Shown here in pieces: positions 8,267 to 17,802 of a stretch of DNA of 64,000 nucleotides. Position numbers and translations under genes: made by a program. The notes below the pieces were generated by a model that was not told the origin of the DNA, made no database searches, and saw only the letters and a program-made list of their open reading frames with translations. The DNA is from Dryocola sp. LX212 (GTDB taxonomy: Bacteria > Pseudomonadota > Gammaproteobacteria > Enterobacterales > Enterobacteriaceae): NCBI GenBank assembly GCA_041504365.1, contig CP167917.1, forward strand, positions 1,116,001-1,180,000, written 5' to 3'. The first letter of the stretch is position 1. Each line of letters opens with the position of its first letter.

Positions 8267-8908
8267 TTATTCGGCTGTCGTCATCTCATGATAATATTTC
8301 AAAAACAGAGAGAGTTCGCGGTTCGTCAGGAGATCGAAATTATGCATAATCGCTCTTTTATGAGCATTCACTGAGCTGTATTTAATATTCATCGTGGCTG
8401 AAATTTTTTGAATGCTATGACCAAGATGCAAAGAAGACGCTATGAATTTTTGCGGCGCAGAAAGTCTTTCAGAAAAACATTTTTTACAATCCTGATGTTC
8501 TTTATTGCACATGGATCGGCTGCTGATTAATGGCGCAGAGACAATCAGGGAACCGATTGTATTAAATTTTATTTTTCGGTCTATTGAAATAGTATTTTTA
8601 ACGCAGTCAAGTATCGTCCTGGTGCGCGTGGTTCTGCGATTTTTTGCTATGTTTATCAATAGGGGTTGGACTTTCAATTTTTTGACAATCAGCCTGGGAT
8701 ACAAAGGGCTGTAAATGTCAGTCGCATTAAAGATGATATCGGCATCGGCGAACGCGTGCGCCACATCCTGGTTAACGTCAGAAACCTCTTCAGGGCGCAT
8801 TGTTGTAATATTTAAGTCTAAATTATATTCTTTTGAAACGACTTCATTGAGGTATAATTGCAATCCATGCTTATAGAATTCATTGTCATCGTAGAATAAT
8901 ATTTTCAT
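8267..8908 (-). CDS. LuxR-type HTH regulator with a degenerate receiver-like N-terminus
   Basis: A 213-residue regulator. Residues 1-110 resemble a response-regulator fold (MKILFYDDNEFYKHGLQLYL) but with an incomplete phospho-acceptor pocket. Residues about 150-205 form a LuxR/NarL helix-turn-helix (SAPQKFIASSLHLGHSIQKI then STMNIKYSSVNAHKR-type recognition helix). The linker carries three cysteines spaced C-x6-C-x2-C (CNKEHQDCKKC). The gene is clearly more AT-rich than its neighbours, suggesting horizontal gain. The start at 8908 is chosen because it opens the receiver-like strand; an upstream start at 8995 adds an unrelated leader. Similar in layout to fimbrial or capsule regulators (FimZ, EcpR, RcsA types), targets unknown. 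Confidence 0.75.
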   Translation of the reverse strand: MKILFYDDNEFYKHGLQLYLNEVVSKEYNLDLNITTMRPEEVSDVNQDVAHAFADADIIFNATDIYSPLYPRLIVKKLKVQPLLINIAKNRRTTRTRTILDCVKNTISIDRKIKFNTIGSLIVSAPLISSRSMCNKEHQDCKKCFSERLSAPQKFIASSLHLGHSIQKISATMNIKYSSVNAHKRAIMHNFDLLTNRELSLFLKYYHEMTTAE

Positions 8909-9149
8909 GGTCTTAGCACCTGGTATTGTCGAAACTGAATGAGTAAGAAATAAACAATGGGAAAATATTCTCCCCCAGCAGGCAAATTCTGTCAATTTTT
9001 AGGCGAGTCCAATAAAAGAGTAGATATTCATTAAGTAATTATTATCGCCAGCCTGTTAGCCGTCGCCTCCTTCAGCTACTACACTTATCTGGCGTAATCA
9101 TAACGGATGGAAATTATCTGCCCGTATTCCCCACTCAGTGGAGGTCACA

Positions 9150-9503
9150 ATGCATTATGTTGATGGTTTTGTCGTAGCGGTTCCCGCCGCCAATAAGGAC
9201 GCCTATCGAGAGCTGGCGTCCAGGGCGGCACCGTTGTTTAAGGAGTTTGGTGCGCTGCGCATCGTTGAGTGTTGGGCAGATGACGTGCCCGACGGCAAGC
9301 TTACCGATTTTCGCATGGCGGTGAAGGCCACGGATGACGAAGAGGTGGTCTTCAGCTGGATTGAATATCCCTCAAAAGAGGTTCGCGACGCGGCCAACGC
9401 GAAAATGATGTCCGATCCGCGCATGAAGGAGTTTGGCGAATCGATGCCCTTTGATGGCAAGCGAATGATCTACGGCGGCTTTATGCCGCTGCTGGATGAG
9501 TGA
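9150..9503 (+). CDS. ybaA: DUF1428 protein YbaA
   Basis: A 117-residue cytoplasmic protein that closely matches E. coli YbaA from memory, including VDGFVVAVPA, FKEFGALRIVECW and the C-terminal PFDGKRMIYGGF. The family has a dimeric alpha/beta ferredoxin-like (ABM-like) fold. No biochemical role is established. The ATG follows GTGGAGGTCACA, a good ribosome site. Confidence 0.93.
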   Translation: MHYVDGFVVAVPAANKDAYRELASRAAPLFKEFGALRIVECWADDVPDGKLTDFRMAVKATDDEEVVFSWIEYPSKEVRDAANAKMMSDPRMKEFGESMPFDGKRMIYGGFMPLLDE

Positions 9504-9540
9504 TTTCCCGCACTCAAACCCTCTCGCCATGGGGGAGTTG

Positions 9541-10262
9541 TCTCTTAGTCACAACCTACCCCGGTCATACGTCAGGGGGGATCTGATAACCTGCGGGTAT
9601 TCCGTTCCCCCGTACGTCTTGCTATCCCTGCTACCGTTGCGAACGGTGAACGTGCCAGGGGATTTACGCCAATCCCCTGGCGACCCCGGCGCCCGGCAAA
9701 TAAATCGCCGCTGAAGCGGTAAACTCTGGTTTTTACCCAACATGCAGGGTCGTTCGCGATTCGTTCCCGACGATCGCTCTCTCACATTGTTCCCGACAAC
9801 GTGACCCTGCCTGAAGGGCAAAAACCGGAGCGATTTAAGCCGGGAACAGGGTGTCGCTTTAAGCCAGAAATAACATCAGAAATAGCATCGCTTTGAAACC
9901 TACAGCGACACCGGAGATAAGTCATTCATGAAAGTTAAAGCGAGGGTGTTGGGTCCGGCTTAAATCGCCTCCATTTTTGGCTTCATGGCCGGGTCCAGCC
10001 GTCGGGAACGGCTGGAGGTTGTGATCGTCGGGAACGAATCGCAACCGACCCGGACAGGGAGCCAAAAATGGAGGTTTACCGCCGCAGGTGGCGATTTATT
10101 GCCGGGAGTCGGGAGCCCAGAGGGTGTGACGGCTAACACCCTCTGGTCGTTCACCGGTTCGGCAGCAACATATACCACCTGACGCAAAGTGAACGGAACC
10201 TTCTCGATCTCGCCAGTAACTGTTTCAAATATCTGAATAAGCGACATCCCTTTCAGGGAGAG
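9541..10262. repeat. palindrome-rich intergenic island of nested inverted repeats
   Basis: Roughly 720 bases between ybaA and norW dense in inverted repeats. Two arms of about 80 bases (9696-9775 and 10023-10102) are imperfect reverse complements, sharing for example CGATTCGTTCCCGACGATC. The nonamer GTTCCCGAC occurs twice on each strand (9763, 9789 forward; 10001, 10027 reverse). Local hairpins include 9655-9680 (10-bp perfect stem), 9724-9751 with 9803-9830, 9850-9858 with 9904-9912, 9995-10015 (8-bp stem) and 10117-10146 (11-bp perfect stem). No transposase is present. I do not recognise the family; it could be a non-autonomous element or a structured RNA. Confidence 0.7.
9960..10247 (-). 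CDS. possible small ORF inside the palindromic island
   Basis: A 95-codon ORF reading away from norW. It has a plausible start (GAAAGGG just before the ATG at 10247). The first 35 codons (SLIQIFETVTGEIEKV, then PFTLRQVVYVAAEPV) look protein-like, while the rest is read through the inverted-repeat arms and is low in structure. I recognise no family. It may be the only real coding part of the island or a chance frame. Confidence 0.25.
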   Translation of the reverse strand: MSLIQIFETVTGEIEKVPFTLRQVVYVAAEPVNDQRVLAVTPSGLPTPGNKSPPAAVNLHFWLPVRVGCDSFPTITTSSRSRRLDPAMKPKMEAI

Positions 10263-10272
10263 GGTCCCGGAA

Positions 10273-11406
10273 CTAAATTTCAAGCTCCCGCAGCAGCCCA
10301 AACGCCTGTTTCATATGGGCTTCGCTGACAATAAATGCCCGCAGCCGGCTGTCTTCATCGAAGCCTTTCGCGATGAGCCCCTGCGGCTCGACGTTCAGCT
10401 GCCAGCACAGATCGGCGCGCTGCGTTTCTCCTGCCAGATGCAAGGGCATCTCTGGCGTTTTGACCTTGACCAGCATAGCCGGTAGCTTCACAGCTTCCGC
10501 GGCACCCAGCAAATTTTTCGCCAGCGTCATCGCGCTGAACTGGATTGGCTGCAGGAAGGGCAGAACTTTACCGTCAATCTCCGCGCAATCGCCTATTGCA
10601 TAGATATGCGCATCTGACGTCCTTAACTGCCGATCGACCTGTATACCGCGATTTACCTTCAACCCGGCACGCTGTGCCAGGCCCAGATCTGGACGCAGGC
10701 CAATGGCCGCGATAACGGCATCAGCTTTTACGGTTCGTCCGCTCTCCAGCTCCGCCTCCATTCCCTCTTCGGTTCTGGACAGTGAGGCCAGGCGCTGATT
10801 CAGCAGCAGCTCAACGCCCATCTGATTCAGCCGCTGTTGCAGTCGACCGGCCACCTCTGCCGGGATAAGCGAAGCCAGCAGGCTGGCGGCATTGTCCACC
10901 ACCGTGACCTGCTTGCCCGCCCGGCAAAAATCCATTGCCAGTTCGCTGCCGATCAGTCCGCCGCCCAGAATTATCACCCGCCGGGCGTCGCGCAGCACGG
11001 ATTCGTTCGCCCGATATTCCTGCTGGCTGTTTAGCGTCAGCAGCAGTTCGCGGCCCGGAACAGGCGGGAGCAGGGCGCTGGCCCCTGTCGCCAGCACCAG
11101 CCTGTCGTACGGCCACGCCTGTTCGCCGCAGGTTACCGTGCGGGTAGAAGTATCAATCTGCGAAACCCAGCTGTGGGGATGGAGCCTGAGATTGTACTGT
11201 TCGGCAAACTCCCCGGCGCGCTGCCTGCTCATCTCCCCGGCCCGCTGGCCAAGGCTGATAACGTGGCTCAGGTCGGGCTTGTTGTATTCGTCCATGCTGT
11301 CCGCCGCAATCATGCGGATGGGGATTTCCCCGTCGTACTTACGGATGTTCTTGACCAGCTGGCGGGCCGCAAAGCCCGAGCCGATAATGACGATGCCCGC
11401 GCTCAT
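10273..11406 (-). CDS. norW: NO reductase flavorubredoxin reductase NorW
   Basis: NorW is the FAD-dependent NADH oxidoreductase that passes electrons to the rubredoxin domain of NorV. The 377 residues show the two dinucleotide folds: [14 protein letters not shown] near the N-terminus (FAD) and [16 protein letters not shown] near residue 150 (NADH), plus the IYAIGDCAE motif near 270. The start overlaps the norV stop by four bases (ATGA), indicating translational coupling in the norVW operon. Downstream lies a palindromic island instead of the hyp genes found beyond norW in E. coli. Confidence 0.95.
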   Translation of the reverse strand: MSAGIVIIGSGFAARQLVKNIRKYDGEIPIRMIAADSMDEYNKPDLSHVISLGQRAGEMSRQRAGEFAEQYNLRLHPHSWVSQIDTSTRTVTCGEQAWPYDRLVLATGASALLPPVPGRELLLTLNSQQEYRANESVLRDARRVIILGGGLIGSELAMDFCRAGKQVTVVDNAASLLASLIPAEVAGRLQQRLNQMGVELLLNQRLASLSRTEEGMEAELESGRTVKADAVIAAIGLRPDLGLAQRAGLKVNRGIQVDRQLRTSDAHIYAIGDCAEIDGKVLPFLQPIQFSAMTLAKNLLGAAEAVKLPAMLVKVKTPEMPLHLAGETQRADLCWQLNVEPQGLIAKGFDEDSRLRAFIVSEAHMKQAFGLLRELEI

Positions 11407-12842
11407 TTTGCCTCCGTTGCCAGTTCGTCAAAAACGTCTTTCCCCAGCGAGCATTCCGGGCAGAGGAAGGTGTCCGGCACGTCGCGCCAGGCCGTGCCGG
11501 GCTGGACGTCCTGCATCGGTTCACCGGTCGCTGGGTCATAGATCCACTGGCAAACGCTGCACTGCATGCGCGGGCCGAGATTGGCGCAGGTTTTGGCTTC
11601 TTCGACGGTGTTCTGCTCAGCGACAGCAGCCTGGGCAGGCAGGGGAGTGGTAGCCCACTGACGGGCAATTTCACGCCCGTGTTCACGGCACAGCGCCAGC
11701 GCGTCGATATCCGGACGCCATTTCGCCTTCAGGCTCAGCGACATTTCAAACCCGGCGTCCTGTAAGCGCGTGGAAAGACGGTCTACCGCGCCGCCGCTCC
11801 AGCCGTGGGAGCCGAAGGCGCTGGCGCGCTTATTGCGAAAGCGCAGGCCCGTCAGCTCTTCAACCAGGCCCGCAATTTTCGGCATCATCACGTTATTCAT
11901 GGTGGACGTCCCGGCCAGCACCCCTTTGGAGCGGAACACGTTGGTCAGGATTTCATTTTTGTCATGGCGGGCGACGTTAAAGATCTTCACCGCCACGCGC
12001 GGATCGGCTTCAGCGATCCCCTGCGCGATGGCGTCAGCCATCATGCGCGTGTTGTTGGACATGGTGTCGTAGAAAATCGTGATGCGATCTTCCTGATAGT
12101 CGGCGGCCCATTTCAGATAAAGCTCGACGATCTGCGTTGGGTTATCGCGCCATACCACGCCGTGGGAGGTGGCAATCATCTCCACCGGCAGGTTGAAGCC
12201 GAGGATCTCGGTGATTTTCGGCGTCACCAGGCGGCTGAACGGCGTGAGGATGTTGGCGTAGTAGCGCTGGCACTGCTCGAACAGCTCTGTTTGATCGACC
12301 TCATCGTTAAACAGATGCTCGTCGCAGTAGTGCTGGCCGAAGGCGTCGTTGCTGAACAGGACCGCGTCGCCGGTCATATAGGTCATCATGCTGTCGGGCC
12401 AGTGGAGCATCGGCGTTTCCACAAAGATCAGCTGCTTGCCGTTGCCGATGTCCAGGCTGTCGCCGGTTTTGACGATATGAAAATTCCATTCCGGATGGTG
12501 GTGGTGGCCGTTGATGGAGTCCACGCCGTTAGCGGTACAGTAAATTGGCGTATTCGGAATGCGGGACATCAGTTCCGTCAGCGCGCCCGCGTGATCCTCT
12601 TCGGCGTGGTTGATAATGATGTAGTCGAGCGTATTCAAATCAATTTCGCCTGCCAGGTTTTGCACAAATTCACGGCTAAATTTGTGATCGACGGTATCGA
12701 TAAGCACGGTTTCTTCTTCACGGATCAGGTAGCTGTTGTAGCTGCTGCCCTTCAGCGTTTTATATTCGGTACCGTGAAAATCGCGTACTTCCCAGTCACG
12801 TTGCCCAACCCAATGAATGTTGTTTTTAACCTGAATGGCCAT
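11403..12842 (-). CDS. norV: anaerobic nitric oxide reductase flavorubredoxin NorV
   Basis: NorV reduces NO to N2O under low oxygen. Its 479 residues comprise a metallo-beta-lactamase-like diiron domain with ligands H79, E81, D83 and H84 ([10 protein letters not shown]), a flavodoxin domain from about 255 ([16 protein letters not shown] binds FMN), and a C-terminal rubredoxin ([10 protein letters not shown] and CPEC, about 425-470). It heads the norVW operon, transcribed from a sigma-54 promoter activated by NorR. Confidence 0.97.
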   Translation of the reverse strand: MAIQVKNNIHWVGQRDWEVRDFHGTEYKTLKGSSYNSYLIREEETVLIDTVDHKFSREFVQNLAGEIDLNTLDYIIINHAEEDHAGALTELMSRIPNTPIYCTANGVDSINGHHHHPEWNFHIVKTGDSLDIGNGKQLIFVETPMLHWPDSMMTYMTGDAVLFSNDAFGQHYCDEHLFNDEVDQTELFEQCQRYYANILTPFSRLVTPKITEILGFNLPVEMIATSHGVVWRDNPTQIVELYLKWAADYQEDRITIFYDTMSNNTRMMADAIAQGIAEADPRVAVKIFNVARHDKNEILTNVFRSKGVLAGTSTMNNVMMPKIAGLVEELTGLRFRNKRASAFGSHGWSGGAVDRLSTRLQDAGFEMSLSLKAKWRPDIDALALCREHGREIARQWATTPLPAQAAVAEQNTVEEAKTCANLGPRMQCSVCQWIYDPATGEPMQDVQPGTAWRDVPDTFLCPECSLGKDVFDELATEAK

Positions 12843-12902
12843 AGGAACCTCGTAGTTTGATTAATTTTCATCACCCGAAAGCGGGCTGCGTGAGGTTCTT
12901 AT

Positions 12903-12918
12903 TACAAGTTGCGTGCCA
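12903..12918 (-). promoter_or_regulatory. sigma-54 promoter of norVW
   Basis: On the minus strand TGGCAC-N5-TTGTA sits about 60 bases before norV. The -24 element is perfect and the -12 element differs slightly from TTGCA. This fits NorR, a sigma-54 activator encoded next door. Confidence 0.85.
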
Positions 12919-12971
12919 GTTTTTATCTTTTTGATAATTAAATGATTTTTTAAGTTTAGTTTAATGTAATG

Positions 12972-13026
12972 GTCATTATGACCCTGCAATTAATAGTCAA
13001 AATGACAATGCTGTTGTCATTTTGAC
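12972..13026. promoter_or_regulatory. three NorR enhancer boxes
   Basis: Three copies of GTCA-N3-TGAC: GTCATTATGAC at 12972-12982, GTCAAAATGAC at 12996-13006 and GTCATTTTGAC at 13016-13026. Three such sites between norR and norV are known to be needed for NorR hexamer activation in E. coli. They lie upstream of the sigma-54 promoter and probably also overlap the norR promoter. Confidence 0.92.
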
Positions 13027-13068
13027 TGTCCAGGCGTAGGGTAAACGCTCTTGCTAAAGGAGCCGCCT

Positions 13069-14586
13069 ATGAGCCTGTCCATCACCTCTCTTGCCAGCAT
13101 CGCCATTGACCTGCAAAGCGGGATTGCCCACCCCGATCGCTTCGCCCGCCTGATTCGCACGCTGCGTCAGCTGCTGGGGAGCGACGCCACGGCGCTGCTG
13201 CGCTATGAGGATCGGCAGTTTCGCCCGCTGGCGATTGACGGCCTGGCGCAGGATGTTCTGGGGCGGCGCTTTGCCCTCGACGCGCATCCGCGGCTTGAAG
13301 CCATTGCCCGAGCCGGGGACGTGGTGCGTTTCCCCGCGGACAGCGAGCTGCCCGATCCGTATGACGGGCTAATCCCCCAGCACAGCGACCTGAAGGTTCA
13401 TGCCTGCCTCGGGCTGCCGCTGTTTGCCGATCAGAATCTTATTGGCGCGCTCACCGTGGACGGCATGAACCCGCTGCAGTTCGACAGCTTTAGTGATGAA
13501 GAGCTGCGGCTGGTGGGGGCGCTGGTCGCCGGGGCGCTGAACACCGCCTTGCTGATGGAACAGCTGGAAAACCAGACGCCAGCGGCGGCCGTCGTGCCAG
13601 CGGCCAGAAAAAACGACGGCGGCGAGATGGTCGGCTTATCGACTGGCATTGAGCAGCTTAAAAAAGAGATCGAGATTGTGGCAGGATCGGATCTGAACGT
13701 GCTGATCACCGGGGAGACGGGCGTCGGGAAGGAGCTGGTGGCGCGGGCTATCCACAGCGGCTCGGCGCGGGCGGCAAACCCGCTGGTTTATCTGAACTGT
13801 GCGGCCCTGCCGGAGAGCGTGGCGGAAAGCGAGCTGTTCGGGCACGTTAAAGGCGCGTTTACCGGTGCCATCCACCATCGTACCGGTAAGTTTGAGATGG
13901 CGGATAACGGTACGCTCTTTCTGGATGAGATTGGCGAGCTGCCGCTGACGCTGCAGGCGAAGCTGCTGCGGGTTTTACAGTACGGTGATATCCAGCGCGT
14001 GGGCGATGACAGCAGCCAGCGGGTGAACGTGCGAGTGCTGGCGGCAACCAACCGGGATCTTAAGCAGCAGGTGCTCGCCGGGGAGTTTCGTGCCGATCTC
14101 TTTCATCGCCTGAGCGTTTTTCCGCTGCATGTGCCTGCTCTGCGCGAGCGGGGCGACGACATCACGCTGCTGGCGGGATTTTTCTGTGAGCAAAGCCGGG
14201 CGAAAATGGGGCTGAAACAGGTTGTACTAAGCGCTGGCGCACGTGAGCTGCTTCATCGCTATGACTGGCCGGGCAATATCCGAGAGCTGGAACATGCTAT
14301 TTACCGCGCCATTGTGCTTGCGCGGGCAGGGCGTCCGGCAGGCGAACTGCTGCTGGAACCACAGCATTTTCAACTGGCGGAAGTGATGCCGCAAGCGTTG
14401 CCTGCCGCAGCGGTAGATCTAACCCCTGTCGTGGATAACTTACGCCAGGCAACGGATGAATTTCAGCGCCGGGTAATTGTTCAGGCGCTGGAGGCTAACG
14501 GCAGCAGCTGGGCGGCAACTGCCCGCCAGCTTCGTCTTGACGTTGCGAACCTTCACCGGCTGGCGAAGCGGCTGGGCGTGAAGTGA
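13069..14586 (+). CDS. norR: nitric oxide-sensing sigma-54 activator NorR
   Basis: NorR senses NO through a non-haem iron in its GAF domain and activates norVW with sigma-54 RNA polymerase. From ATG 13069 (AAGGAG site) it has 505 residues: GAF domain (about 20-175), AAA+ ATPase (about 187-425) with Walker A GETGVGKE, the sigma-54 contact loop GAFTGA and Walker [10 protein letters not shown], and a Fis-type HTH at the end ([19 protein letters not shown]). Divergent from norVW, with the shared regulatory gap holding three NorR boxes. Confidence 0.96.
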   Translation: MSLSITSLASIAIDLQSGIAHPDRFARLIRTLRQLLGSDATALLRYEDRQFRPLAIDGLAQDVLGRRFALDAHPRLEAIARAGDVVRFPADSELPDPYDGLIPQHSDLKVHACLGLPLFADQNLIGALTVDGMNPLQFDSFSDEELRLVGALVAGALNTALLMEQLENQTPAAAVVPAARKNDGGEMVGLSTGIEQLKKEIEIVAGSDLNVLITGETGVGKELVARAIHSGSARAANPLVYLNCAALPESVAESELFGHVKGAFTGAIHHRTGKFEMADNGTLFLDEIGELPLTLQAKLLRVLQYGDIQRVGDDSSQRVNVRVLAATNRDLKQQVLAGEFRADLFHRLSVFPLHVPALRERGDDITLLAGFFCEQSRAKMGLKQVVLSAGARELLHRYDWPGNIRELEHAIYRAIVLARAGRPAGELLLEPQHFQLAEVMPQALPAAAVDLTPVVDNLRQATDEFQRRVIVQALEANGSSWAATARQLRLDVANLHRLAKRLGVK

Positions 14587-14592
14587 AGCCGT

Positions 14593-16152
14593 TTACGCCT
14601 CGTCGGCAGGGGCGTGATTGCGGCTTACCCACTCGATAAACTCTTCTCTCGGCAGCGCCTTGCTGTAGAGCCACCCCTGGCCGAACTGCACGCCCTGCTG
14701 GCGCAGCCACGCGGCCTGGCCCGCCGTCTCAATGCCTTCGGCCACCATCGCGATACTGAGCATTTTTGCCATCTCGATAATGTACGGCGTTACTTTTTTG
14801 TACTCCAGCGCGTCAACGAAGGACTTGTCGATTTTCAGCACGTCGACGTTCAGGTCCTGAACATAGCTGAGGCTGGAGTAACCCGTGCCGAAATCATCGA
14901 TATAAATTGGGTGACCGGCCTGGCGGAACTGCTCGATAACGGGCGCCGTGAGCTTAGGATCGGAGAAGCCACGCTCGGTTATCTCAAAGGCAATTTGCTG
15001 CGGCTTGATGAAATATCTGGCCAGATAGGGGTGGATGATGGTCAGAACGCGGTTGCTGCGCACGTCGCAGGGCGCAAGATTAAGGGAGATGTGGTGGCCC
15101 GGATGGGTGTGAAGCCAGTTCCCCATTTCGGAAAACAGCTTATCAATCACCTGTTCGGTGATGGTGGTTATCAGGCCGGTCTCTTCGGCCAGCGGGATGA
15201 AAACGTCAGGGCTCAGCGAGCTGCCGTCGGGCATCTGCCAGCGCAGCAGAATTTCTGCCCCCACGCATTCACCGGTCTGTAGCGCCACAATCGGCTGGTA
15301 CTCCACGGAAAATTCATCGTTTTTAATGGCATCTGCAATACGCGCCTGGGGTGACTGCAGCCGCCGCAAGAGGCGGGTAATAAACAGTCCCGCAGCAAGG
15401 CTAAACCCTACGCCAATGGGCAGCCAGACCAGCAGCTGTTCATACCAGCCCTGGCGCAGGGGCGCCCAGGTAATCATAGCCAGGCCCAGATTCTCCTCGC
15501 GGCGAATAAAATAGGCTGAGCCCTGATATTCATAGCTCCGTCCGCCCTTCTTTATCTGCGTCGCCCACGCGTTCGGGAGAATGGGGAGGCTGCTGGCAAT
15601 CACCTGATTGCTGTTCAGGCCGATCATGGCGATATTCATCGTCTGGCCGCCGTAGGGGATCACGTCGATAAAAGAACCAGGATCGATGGCTGCTATGTGC
15701 GGCGGCTTGCCGATGTAGATCATCGTGCGCCTGAAGCCCAAATCGGTATTGTTGGTATACCAGGCGCTGAATCCTTCTCTGCCGACCTTATCCGGGTCGC
15801 CAATATACTCGCCGTCGCTGTACTCCTGAAATGAGGAGCACTGGATATGACCGTCTTTTTCGAAAAGGATTTCCTGAATATAACGATAGTTCAGCGCCAC
15901 GCGACGCATAGCCTGCACGTGGGCACGAGAGCAGGTTGAATCGTTGCCCTGGTTTATCTCTTCGACGGCGGCGGTAGACTGAGCGATAACCCGGCTGGTG
16001 CGAACCAGCGCGCGGGCGGCGAAATCGTCCAGCTCCGCATGAAAGACCTGGTTTGCCTTATAATGGGCGAGATAAATACTCAGCAGAATAGGGAGCATCA
16101 CCGCCAGGATCAGCACGCCATTGACAAGGCCAACCAGTTTTCTGTTTGCCAT
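14593..16152 (-). CDS. pdeB: CSS-motif cyclic-di-GMP phosphodiesterase PdeB
   Basis: A 519-residue inner-membrane c-di-GMP phosphodiesterase. An N-terminal TM helix (about 8-28) and a second (about 243-262) bracket a periplasmic CSS domain with the redox-active CSS tripeptide (HIQCSSFQ). The EAL domain (about 265-510) keeps the signature motifs: EILLRW in place of EAL, DDFGTGYSSL, KIDKSFVD and a late EGIE. These are the metal and catalytic residues, so activity is expected. It sits next to the ylaC region, as pdeB (ylaB) does in E. coli. It ends six bases from norR, convergently. Confidence 0.9.
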   Translation of the reverse strand: MANRKLVGLVNGVLILAVMLPILLSIYLAHYKANQVFHAELDDFAARALVRTSRVIAQSTAAVEEINQGNDSTCSRAHVQAMRRVALNYRYIQEILFEKDGHIQCSSFQEYSDGEYIGDPDKVGREGFSAWYTNNTDLGFRRTMIYIGKPPHIAAIDPGSFIDVIPYGGQTMNIAMIGLNSNQVIASSLPILPNAWATQIKKGGRSYEYQGSAYFIRREENLGLAMITWAPLRQGWYEQLLVWLPIGVGFSLAAGLFITRLLRRLQSPQARIADAIKNDEFSVEYQPIVALQTGECVGAEILLRWQMPDGSSLSPDVFIPLAEETGLITTITEQVIDKLFSEMGNWLHTHPGHHISLNLAPCDVRSNRVLTIIHPYLARYFIKPQQIAFEITERGFSDPKLTAPVIEQFRQAGHPIYIDDFGTGYSSLSYVQDLNVDVLKIDKSFVDALEYKKVTPYIIEMAKMLSIAMVAEGIETAGQAAWLRQQGVQFGQGWLYSKALPREEFIEWVSRNHAPADEA

Positions 16153-16285
16153 CGATTATGTAGTCCGAACAAAAAGGCTTGGTTTTTAATGGTGTTTAAT
16201 ATTCAGGCTAAGTCTAGCCCAGCCAGGGGGGGATGATATGTTCCACCGCAAAGGAAAGTCGTGAAAAGCGTGAATTGAGAAGGCC

Positions 16286-16474
16286 ATGAAAAAAAGTGAG
16301 TTTGTGACCCAGGATCTGCTCAGCAAAGTTTACCAGCGCAGCGGTAAGACGTTAAATAAGCTGCCGTCTGAAAGGCAGCTTGCTGAGATTTATGGCGTTT
16401 CTCGCTTCACCATTCGCCAGGCGCTGGTGCTGTCGTTTGTTCTGACCACGCTGCTGGTTCGCGAAAAATCCTAA
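16286..16474 (+). pseudogene. 5' fragment of a GntR-family regulator
   Basis: The 62-codon frame begins with a good ribosome site (GAGAAGG) and encodes most of a GntR winged helix (LPSERQLAEIYGVSRFTIRQAL). After residue 47 it switches to VLSFVLTTLLVREKS, a hydrophobic stretch unrelated to a GntR effector domain. This looks like the deletion junction with the 3' end of some transporter gene. Its stop codon overlaps that of the convergent metI remnant. The first of four decayed genes in a row. Confidence 0.75.
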
Positions 16475-17087
16475 CGGCTATCGGCGGTGCTTTGCACAAG
16501 CTGCACCAGCACTACCAGGCTAATAATGGTGCCTGCCGTCACCTGATTACTAAAGCGCTGATAGCCGTAGCGAATGGCTAAATCGCCCAGGCCGCCGCCA
16601 ATTACGCCCGCCATCGACGAAAAACCTATCAGCATAACCACCGTTAAGGTGATGCCCGCAATGACCGCCGGAAGAGCTTCCGGAAGCAGGACTTTGCCAA
16701 TCACGTGCCACGCGTTACCACCCATCGATAAGATCGCTTCGATGCGGCCTTTGTCCACTTCGTCCAGCGAGCTTTCAACCACGCGCGCAAAAAACGGGAA
16801 CGCGCCGATGGTTATCGGCACCACGGCGGCGGTGCTGCCGAGGGTGGTGCCAACGATGATGCGCGTCAGGGGAATTAACGCTATCAGCAATACAATGAAC
16901 GGCAGCGAGCGGCCAACGTTAATCACGCTGCCCAAAATCTCGTTCGTGCGCGGGGCGGGCAAAACGCCATCCCGCCGCGTGATAAACAGCAGGACGCCGA
17001 GCGGCAGGCCAATCACATATATAGCGTGTCCAGCGAACCTTCCAGCAGCAGTGTCCATAAATCTTCCCAGCTCAGGCTACTTCGCAT
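16471..17087 (-). pseudogene. MetI-like D-methionine ABC permease, frameshifted
   Basis: The reading frame from ATG 17087 gives MRSSLSWEDLWTLLLEG and then SLDTLYM before a TGA at about 17015. After a gap the MetI-like sequence resumes in another frame with IGLPLGVLLFITRR and runs to 16471, including the permease EAA-type loop (EAILSMGG to VLLPEALPAV). Comparing with E. coli MetI from memory, ten codons are reduced to two bases, a deletion of about 28 nt. The C-terminus is also shorter than usual. The ATPase (MetN) and binding-protein (MetQ) partners are absent. The oxygenase remnant stops within its start, suggesting a former operon. Confidence 0.8.
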
Positions 17088-17802
17088 AACAGTCTGCCTT
17101 CCACGCTGTGACGTTGTAAAAATGCCTGCTCTGCCTGGCGGTCCGGCAGAAGGGCTCTGCGCAGGCGGGAATAAGGATCGACCAGCAAATTAGCCAGCGG
17201 GCCGGGCGTCTCACGGGCCAGCACCGGCGGGAGCGCGTACACCGGCACCACGGCGTCCAGCTGCGCGTCGCGGAAGAACGCGATGGGCAGGCGCTCTTCG
17301 TCCGGCGGTGGCGAAACGACGCGGTGCACGGTGGCGCGCAAATACCCGTTGGCTGCAAGTTCCAGCAGTTCGCCAATATTGACCACAAAGCTGCGGGGGA
17401 GCGGCAGAGCGTCCACCCAGCTGCCGGGCGTAACCTCAACCTGTAAACCTTTTTGCCGATCCTGAAGCAGGAAGCTCAGGAAATCGGAATCTTTATGCGC
17501 GCCTACCCCCTGGTCGCAGTGGGTGGCGTGCTGGCCGGGATAGCGGATTAACTTGATGTGCTCATTCGGTTTGCTGCCGTACAGCGCATCAAAGCTGTCG
17601 TGGGCAGGGCCAGCGCTTCGACGAAGGCCTGCAGCAGCGTAAGCTTAAGCTCCGGGAGCGCTTCCGGCCATAAATTCGAGCCCTGCAGGCGCTTCCAGGC
17701 TGGCTGACCCTCAGCGTGTTCTACTGCCGGGCGTTCAGCGCCCAAATCGAACTGTTCTCGCCAGCCCGCAGCCGCGAACTGTTTATCCGCAGCTTTATGC
17801 AT
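17072..17802 (-). pseudogene. isopenicillin N synthase-like 2OG-Fe(II) oxygenase, frameshifted and 5' truncated
   Basis: Two minus-strand frames together give a non-haem iron dioxygenase of the isopenicillin N synthase family. The upstream part (about 17600-17770) reads WREQFDLGAERPAVE onward, and the downstream part (17072-17600) reads DSFDALYG, then AHKDSDFLSFLLQD with the His-x-Asp iron ligands, then the later His in TVHRVVSPPP. A frame change near 17595 joins them. The N-terminal third is missing, replaced at about 17770-17800 by the chemotaxis-receptor remnant on the other strand. Such oxygenases often neighbour MetI-type ABC transporters, which fits the metI remnant next to it. Confidence 0.8.

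Noticed and set aside
11805-12860. Long plus-strand ORF (351 codons) opposite norV
   Set aside because: Entirely antisense to the well-supported norV gene, with no ribosome site and no recognisable domain. GC-rich third positions of norV open this frame by chance.
16471-17058. Treating the metI-like frame as an intact gene starting at 17058
   Set aside because: The first 14 codons of that frame are not MetI-like; the true N-terminus is found in another frame from 17087, separated by a deletion of about 28 bases.
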